The translations under genes were made by a program, and so were the position numbers. DNA of 29,144 bases from JANQRV01 sp964533785. Lineage in GTDB: Bacteria; Bacteroidota; Bacteroidia; Chitinophagales; Saprospiraceae. The stretch's first letter is position 1. Each line of letters begins with the position of its first letter. The DNA is taken from NCBI GenBank assembly GCA_964533785.1, contig CAZHNG010000033.1:1-29144 (forward strand), read 5' to 3'. Positions 24,370 to 29,144 of this stretch are shown one piece after another. The notes below the pieces were generated by a model that was not told where the DNA came from, did no database searches, and saw only the letters and a list, made by a program, of their open reading frames with translations.

Positions 24370-26778
24370 ATGGCAAAAAAGAAGAAAAAAGGAGGACAAT
24401 TATCTTTAAGGATGGGGTTGAACGACGAAAGGATACCAAAAATGATTGGTGTGCTATGTCTGTTTATTGCGTTCTACCTGTTCATCGCATTTTCGTCTTA
24501 CCTTTTTACCTGGCAGACAGATCAGGACCGTGTGTTAAAGTTTGCATGGAGTACCCTTCTTTTGAGTGATATGGACATGGCCAACTGGCTAGGTAAATTA
24601 GGGGCCATCGTTTCCAACATGTTTTTCTATTGGGGCTTTGGACTTCCGTCCTACATTTTTGTTTTTGTCATCGCCAACATTGGTTTGGGGCTTATCCGGC
24701 GTGTGCCTCTAAAAAAGCAGGTAAAAATGCTTCGCTATTCGTTGATCACCTTGCTGACAGCCTCCGTTTTTCTGGAGTTTATTTTCAGTGGATCAGCATT
24801 TTCGTGGGGCGGTGCATTTGGAGAAGGAGTAGCAACCTGGCTGCAAAACCTGGTAGGTACGATTGGGCTGATCGTGCTGTTTCTTTTTGTCATTCTAAGT
24901 GCGATCGTATGGGCATTCAATCCGAATTTTAATGATTTGACTTTTCGGCAAGCGGTTAATGAAATAAAACTATACATTACAGATTTGATCAGCGGTAGGA
25001 AAAGCAGACGCAGTAAACCGATAGAAACTCTCCGGTCGAATACTACTCCAAAACCCCTGACACCGTTAAAGCCAAGATCTGCCGAACAACGAAAGGAAGA
25101 AAGCAAAGAAGGTTCTCAACTCCAATTTGAACTACCGGAGAAGAAAGCAGTTAACAAACCCGAAACATTGAGATCCGGAGAATCGGAACTGGAAATTAAT
25201 GAGCAGCAGGAGGATAGCCGTAACGCACTTTCCATAACAGAGGAAAACAAAAATCACCTGGAACCTTATGATCCTACTTTGGATCTTTCCTTTTATCGCT
25301 ACCCGGAAATATCCCTACTTGAAGATTATTCCGGTCAAAAAGTAGATATCGATAGAGCAGAACTGGAAGCCAATAAAGATCAGATTATAGAAACTTTATT
25401 GCACTATAAGATTGAGATCGTAAAGATCCGGGCTACCATTGGCCCTACTGTAACATTATACGAGATAGTGCCGGCTCCGGGAGTACGTATCTCCAAGATC
25501 AAGAACCTGGAAGATGATATTGCTTTGAGTCTAGCCGCATTAGGGATCAGGATTATCGCCCCTATTCCGGGCAAAGGAACGATTGGTATTGAAGTTCCCA
25601 ATAAACAAACACAGGTTGTTTCCATGCGGGAAGTTCTGCAATCGGATAAATTTAAAAATGCCAAGATGGATTTGCCGATTGCTTTGGGTAAGACCATCTC
25701 TAACGAAGTTTTTGTAGCGGATCTGGCAAAAATGCCTCATTTATTAGTAGCGGGAGCTACCGGGCAGGGAAAGTCGGTAGGTATCAATGCTATTTTAGTC
25801 TCAATATTATTCAAAAAACATCCTTCACAAGTCAAATTGGTTCTGATCGACCCCAAGAAAGTGGAGTTATTTCCCTATGGCGCTTTGCAATATCATTTTT
25901 TAGCCTATTTGCCTGGATTGGATGAACCGATCGTAACAGAAACGAATAAAGTAGTACACACTTTAAATTCTTTGTGTATTGAAATGGACAGCCGGTATGA
26001 CTTGCTCAAACAGGCCGGTGCCCGCAATATCAGAGAGTACAATGATAAATTTGTGCAGCGCCAGCTCAATCCGGAGAAAGGACACCGCTTCTTGCCCTTT
26101 ATTGTACTGGTGATTGATGAATTTGCCGATTTGATCATGACGGCAGGTAAGGAAGTAGAATTGCCGATCGGCCGATTGGCTCAATTAGCTCGGGCGGTAG
26201 GTATCCATTTGATCATTGCTACGCAAAGACCATCGGTAAATATCATTACCGGTGTCATTAAAGCGAATTTCCCGGCAAGGATCGCCTATAAAGTTACGGC
26301 TAAAGTGGACTCCAGAACTATTTTGGACGGGGGTGGGGCAGATCAATTGATCGGCCGCGGTGATATGTTACTTTCTGTTGGCGGAGAAATGATTCGTTTA
26401 CAAGGAGCTTTTGTAGATACCCCTGAAGTAGAACGTGTGATTAACTCGATTAGTAATCAACAAGGATACCCAGAACCTTTCTTTTTACCTGAATTCCACG
26501 GAGATGATGAAATTCATGGTACAACGGGTCTGAAATATTCAGACCTGGATGATCTTTTTGAAGAAGCCGCTCGACTGATCGTCGGCAGCCAACATGGATC
26601 GACTTCAATGATCCAAAGAAGGTTAAAACTAGGCTATAACCGGGCAGGAAGAATCATGGATCAATTAGAAGCATTGGGAATTGTAGGACCAAGCGAAGGA
26701 AGTAAAGCTCGTGAAGTACTGATCTACGATGAATTAGAACTCGAAAAATACTTGAATGACCTGAAAGCTAAAGGATAG
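24370..26778 (+). CDS. ftsK: DNA translocase FtsK/SpoIIIE family
   Basis: An 802-residue protein from the ATG at 24370 (MAKKKKKGG). An ATG at 24310 would add 20 residues but its extension contains the promoter-like box. Four hydrophobic segments anchor the N-terminus (about 24-46, 75-110, 120-140, 158-185), followed by a charged, variable linker. The motor has alpha and beta parts: Walker A GATGQGKSVG near 461 and Walker B LVIDEFADL near 581. RPSVNIITGVIKANFPARIA is also typical. The C-terminal gamma winged helix begins near 735 (IVGSQHGSTSMIQRRLKLGY) and would read polar (KOPS-like) signals. FtsK pumps chromosome termini through the closing septum and activates XerCD at dif. It stands alone, divergent from the thiamine-binding gene, and is closed by a strong terminator. 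Confidence 0.96.
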   Translation: MAKKKKKGGQLSLRMGLNDERIPKMIGVLCLFIAFYLFIAFSSYLFTWQTDQDRVLKFAWSTLLLSDMDMANWLGKLGAIVSNMFFYWGFGLPSYIFVFVIANIGLGLIRRVPLKKQVKMLRYSLITLLTASVFLEFIFSGSAFSWGGAFGEGVATWLQNLVGTIGLIVLFLFVILSAIVWAFNPNFNDLTFRQAVNEIKLYITDLISGRKSRRSKPIETLRSNTTPKPLTPLKPRSAEQRKEESKEGSQLQFELPEKKAVNKPETLRSGESELEINEQQEDSRNALSITEENKNHLEPYDPTLDLSFYRYPEISLLEDYSGQKVDIDRAELEANKDQIIETLLHYKIEIVKIRATIGPTVTLYEIVPAPGVRISKIKNLEDDIALSLAALGIRIIAPIPGKGTIGIEVPNKQTQVVSMREVLQSDKFKNAKMDLPIALGKTISNEVFVADLAKMPHLLVAGATGQGKSVGINAILVSILFKKHPSQVKLVLIDPKKVELFPYGALQYHFLAYLPGLDEPIVTETNKVVHTLNSLCIEMDSRYDLLKQAGARNIREYNDKFVQRQLNPEKGHRFLPFIVLVIDEFADLIMTAGKEVELPIGRLAQLARAVGIHLIIATQRPSVNIITGVIKANFPARIAYKVTAKVDSRTILDGGGADQLIGRGDMLLSVGGEMIRLQGAFVDTPEVERVINSISNQQGYPEPFFLPEFHGDDEIHGTTGLKYSDLDDLFEEAARLIVGSQHGSTSMIQRRLKLGYNRAGRIMDQLEALGIVGPSEGSKAREVLIYDELELEKYLNDLKAKG

Positions 26779-26803
26779 GTACTATCTTTATATACATAAC
26801 AGA

Positions 26804-26848
26804 AAAGCCGTATTCAAGCTAATATTATTGTTGAATACGGCTTTTTTT
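26804..26848 (+). terminator. Intrinsic terminator of ftsK
   Basis: AAAGCCGTATTCAA (26804-26817) pairs perfectly with TTGAATACGGCTTT (26831-26844) around a 13-base loop, and the T run goes on to 26848. This is a 14-bp stem with a T tail, 26 bases after the ftsK stop. The opposite side has only a four-T run, so it may weakly terminate the minus-strand gene ending at 26879. Confidence 0.95.
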
Positions 26849-26878
26849 AACAATTGGATACTGTAAAAGGAAAAATTC

Positions 26879-27643
26879 TTAACGACGACGACGATTATTG
26901 TTGCGTGTTGACTTTCCTCCTCCAGTTGAGGTAGAAATACCCTTTTCTCCACTTAGAAAATAAACGTAAGAGATACCTCCTAACCAATACCAATCACTAT
27001 TGTCTGGATTGCCATTTACGCTTACACCGTCAAAATAATCAGAAAATACAGCGCGTGCGCCAACTTCCAGAGAGATGGTAGAAAACTGTGAAATATCAAA
27101 CCGAACTCCTCCGATGAACGGCACGGTTAGGAAAGTGTTTTTATCGTCATTTTCAGGAAATCTCCCTCTAAATTCCGATTCAGTAGTAATTTGAGCTTCA
27201 CCAAAGGAAAGACCAAGTCCGGTAGCGAAAAAAGGCGTCCAGTTTTTCTCCAAAATATCTACATTGTTAAACCTTGGTCCTCCCAAGGGATGCCATTCAA
27301 AATTGGCGGTTATTTCCACAAGTCCCATTTCCATTTTAACATTTTGGGTAGGTTCATTAAACTGCGGAACATCCAGTCGATTAGCGTTGAATCTTGCGTA
27401 GTTTACTCCTGCTCGAACACCAATTTTAGGATTAAACATATTCCGATAAGAAACACCAAGGGCAAAACCACCTCTGTTTGCTGCAAATGGAGAAGGAGCC
27501 AAATCTCCCGAATAAGCTGCTAATCCTGCCATAAAACCCAACTCGGAGCTTTTTTGAGCGGAAACGACTAAAGGCAAGCAAAATAACATGATCAAAAGTT
27601 GACCTCTAAAAAACGATTGAAATGAAGGTATAAGTTTTTCCAT
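26879..27643 (-). CDS. DUF6089-type outer-membrane beta-barrel protein with basic tail
   Basis: The 254-residue protein from the ATG at 27643 has a signal peptide ending VVSAQ. A TTG at 27664 would add seven residues. The strand pattern starts SSELGFMAGLAAYSGDLAPS. It then shows FEWHPLGG, FATGLGLSFGEA, GGVRFDISQFSTISLEVGAR, and AVFSDYFDGVSVNGNPDNSDW before the last strand YWLGGISYVYF. This is the DUF6089 signature seen in Bacteroidota barrels, with no known function. It ends with a non-barrel tail, GKSTRNNNRRRR, which is rich in Arg and Asn and absent from its neighbour. It is a paralog of the gene at 28056-28742, sharing the FSDY-DG-S-NGN-DWY motif and the ordering of strands. Confidence 0.85.
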   Translation of the reverse strand: MEKLIPSFQSFFRGQLLIMLFCLPLVVSAQKSSELGFMAGLAAYSGDLAPSPFAANRGGFALGVSYRNMFNPKIGVRAGVNYARFNANRLDVPQFNEPTQNVKMEMGLVEITANFEWHPLGGPRFNNVDILEKNWTPFFATGLGLSFGEAQITTESEFRGRFPENDDKNTFLTVPFIGGVRFDISQFSTISLEVGARAVFSDYFDGVSVNGNPDNSDWYWLGGISYVYFLSGEKGISTSTGGGKSTRNNNRRRR

Positions 27644-27836
27644 ATTCAAATTTTTTAAAAACAATTATAAGTTTTTTTCTAATTCAGGCAAGATTATTAT
27701 CCGAATAAAACCGAAATTACAAATAAAAAAGAGTAGTGAATGTTTATAGTCTCTTAAGTTCTGCGGGCAATCACCAATTATGAGGATTAGTTTTAGGCTG
27801 TTCAGTTTGATCACTTTTGACACCCGTATTTTTTAG

Positions 27837-28002
27837 TTCAGCCTGAAGGGCTGATATAACTCAACCTAGGTCGAAGGCCTGGGTGAACAAGAGCCCCAAT
27901 CTTCCAAGCGCTGAAAGTGCGACATATCTTGCCGCTAAAAGTGCTGGTGTGTTGAAACCAACAGATTGAACACCCTAGGATTAGTTTGATCTTTCAACAC
28001 AC
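27837..28002. repeat. Palindrome-rich intergenic element, REP-like
   Basis: A series of small inverted repeats separates the two DUF6089 genes. TCAGCC/GGCTGA (27838-27843 with 27849-27854) is followed by ACCTAGG/CCTGGGT (27864-27870 with 27878-27884) and GCGCT/AGTGC (27908-27912 with 27916-27920). GTGTGTTGAAA/TTTCAACACAC (27947-27957 with 27992-28002) is a perfect 11-base repeat with a 34-base loop. Short tails such as GATATA and GACATA follow the first and third palindromes. GC is higher than in the flanking intergenic DNA. This resembles scattered REP/BIME-type elements of Bacteroidota. No RAYT transposase is in the window. The rest of 27644-28055 shows no gene. Confidence 0.55.
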
Positions 28003-28055
28003 TGCGTATGGTTTCAAATGTACAATTTTTTTTCAAATGAAATATTCTCTGATAA

Positions 28056-28742
28056 TTAAAATCTCCTGTCAATTTGAGCATCAAGTAATATAGATAACAT
28101 CAATCCGCCAAAAGCATACCAGTCGTTCGTCGAACTGTTACCGTTAATACTGATACCGTCAATATAGTCAGAAAAAACGGCACGTTTCCCAAATTCTGCT
28201 GAAAGAATACAATACTGGTTTAGATCAAAGCGTATCCCTGCTCCAATAGGTAAAACAGCAAAAGTACCGGTGGCCGGATCCTGCTCCGGAAACAGCCCTT
28301 TATCATCATCCGGCGCGATAACTTCCGGCATCCCTAAAGCTATCCCGCCACCAAAAAACATATAAGGAGATAGCCTATACTTATTAAACATTCCCGCAAA
28401 ATTTCTCCTCCCCCTGCCAATCGGATAGTATTCAATTTGTAAGGATACTTCAATAAGGTTATTTTTGATGGCCCAGTTCCGGTCGGTATGGACCCCACTG
28501 GTACGGTCTTTTCCCTTTAATCTCATGAGACCCGCAACTCCTTTTATTCCCATATTGCGGTTAAACATGTAACGTCCCATTATTCCGGCCGCTAAACCAA
28601 TTTCTTCTATTGAGCCGTGATCCTTAGCCACTTCTCCGTAGTAATTCGTACCTCCAATAAATATGCCGGCTTCAGAACTCGATTGAGCATTGCAGGTGGC
28701 GACTATCATAAAAAATAAGCCCCAAAAAATAACTATTCGCAT
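28056..28742 (-). CDS. DUF6089-type outer-membrane beta-barrel protein
   Basis: The 228-residue protein from an ATG at 28742 has a signal peptide MRIVIFWGLFFMIVATCNAQ. Barrel strands match its neighbour at 26879-27643. SEAGIFIGGTNYYGEV opens the mature protein, followed by SLQIEYYPIGRG, YMFFGGGIALGMPEV, GAGIRFDLNQYCILSAEFGK, and AVFSDYIDGISINGNSSTND then WYAFGGLMLSILL. DUF6089 members are common in Bacteroidota outer membranes and have no assigned substrate. It lacks the basic tail of its paralog. Both lie on the minus strand separated by 412 bases that hold a palindrome-rich repeat, so they are tandem paralogs but probably not one operon. Confidence 0.85.
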   Translation of the reverse strand: MRIVIFWGLFFMIVATCNAQSSSEAGIFIGGTNYYGEVAKDHGSIEEIGLAAGIMGRYMFNRNMGIKGVAGLMRLKGKDRTSGVHTDRNWAIKNNLIEVSLQIEYYPIGRGRRNFAGMFNKYRLSPYMFFGGGIALGMPEVIAPDDDKGLFPEQDPATGTFAVLPIGAGIRFDLNQYCILSAEFGKRAVFSDYIDGISINGNSSTNDWYAFGGLMLSILLDAQIDRRF

Positions 28743-29060
28743 AATACTTTCATTGATACCAGTTGAATATCCAAGTTCCCTAACATGGAAGTTTTAAGGG
28801 ATTGCTCTAAAAAAGATTGGTCATGCAAGAGACTGCTATTCACTGGTGTTACGTGAGATAATCGGGGCAATTCTTAACACGAAAGTAAATGAAAGGGAAG
28901 TGCAGGAATGAGAAACGTTGGGAAATTATAGGCAATTATGGGCAGTTGATTCCTCTTTGGGAGATTTTACGTCAATAGGTTTACCCATAATCCTAAAAAA
29001 CAGTGATTAAATCACTTATTTATTCTTAAAATTTCATTTAAATCAAGACGAGAAAGTATA
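28743..29060. other. Intergenic region with two inverted repeats
   Basis: No coding frame is convincing. ATTATGGG (28935-28942) and CCCATAAT (28984-28991) form an eight-base inverted repeat. AGTGATT-A-AATCACT (29002-29016) is a perfect odd-centred palindrome, a plausible regulator-binding site. The promoter of the DUF6089 gene at 28056-28742 should also lie here, but no clear box was seen. Confidence 0.3.
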
Positions 29061-29144
29061 GAGGCTGTCTGGAATTTTTAATCACATTTATGAATGCTCA
29101 AATCTTAATTTTAATACTGAAGATTCTGTTTTACTCAGTGAGTA
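29061..29144. mobile_element. Possible insertion-sequence end at the right edge
   Basis: GAGGCTGTCTGGAATTTTT (29061-29079) resembles terminal inverted repeats of several IS families. Two open frames then run to the edge. On the plus strand an ATG at 29090 starts MNAQILILILKILFYSVS. On the minus strand a frame ends LKLRFEHS at a stop near 29088. Either could be a transposase end, but neither is recognisable, so the call rests on the IR-like sequence alone. Confidence 0.25.

Overview
The window reads as chromosomal DNA of a member of the Bacteroidota. The evidence is a full-length SprA (outer-membrane translocon of the type IX secretion system, T9SS), several proteins ending in T9SS sorting domains, two DUF6089-type outer-membrane proteins, and a start region of ftsK with a TAnnTTTG-type -7 box. 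Gene content and the large SprB-repeat / gliding-motility C-terminal protein would suit the Saprospiria (Lewinella-like), but that rank is inference. Almost everything is ordinary core chromosome. No phage, CRISPR array, rRNA or tRNA was seen.

Layout. At 1-730 lie the start of a Crp/Fnr-like regulator, cut by the left edge, and a small DUF4177-like protein. From 867 to 10990 a minus-strand block runs pssA - purS - rsmI - ruvA - sprA: phospholipid synthesis, purine synthesis, 16S rRNA methylation, Holliday-junction processing and protein secretion. From 11171 to 15838 a plus-strand block holds a large secreted SprB-repeat/CHU_C protein, an LptC-like lipoprotein and a CNNM/CBS (CorC/HlyC-like) membrane protein. 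From 15844 to 21027 three secreted proteins lie on the minus strand: a very small T9SS cargo that is almost only signal peptide plus sorting domain, a protein of five degenerate ~50-residue repeats, and a large M36 (fungalysin) metallopeptidase with a PA insert and a sorting domain. From 21160 to 22196 sit an S24/LexA-like repressor with a possible operator and a stem-loop-rich 3' region ending in an intrinsic terminator. From 22247 to 24261 a likely operon encodes a thiamine-binding-like protein, a class V PLP enzyme and a GNAT acetyltransferase. Divergent from it is ftsK (24370-26778), closed by a strong terminator. From 26879 to 28742 two paralogous outer-membrane proteins are separated by a palindrome-rich intergenic repeat. 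The last ~80 bases may be the tip of an insertion sequence.

Theme. SprA is the channel through which T9SS cargo leaves. Three cargo candidates lie within 20 kb: a type B (CHU_C) sorting domain at 11171-13930 and type A sorting domains at 15844-16212 and 17455-21027. No wholly new system is evident. The best leads are the mini-cargo with its nested stem-loop 5' region, the five-repeat secreted protein next to the protease, the structured RNA-like segment beyond the S24 regulator, and the palindrome-rich element between the DUF6089 paralogs.
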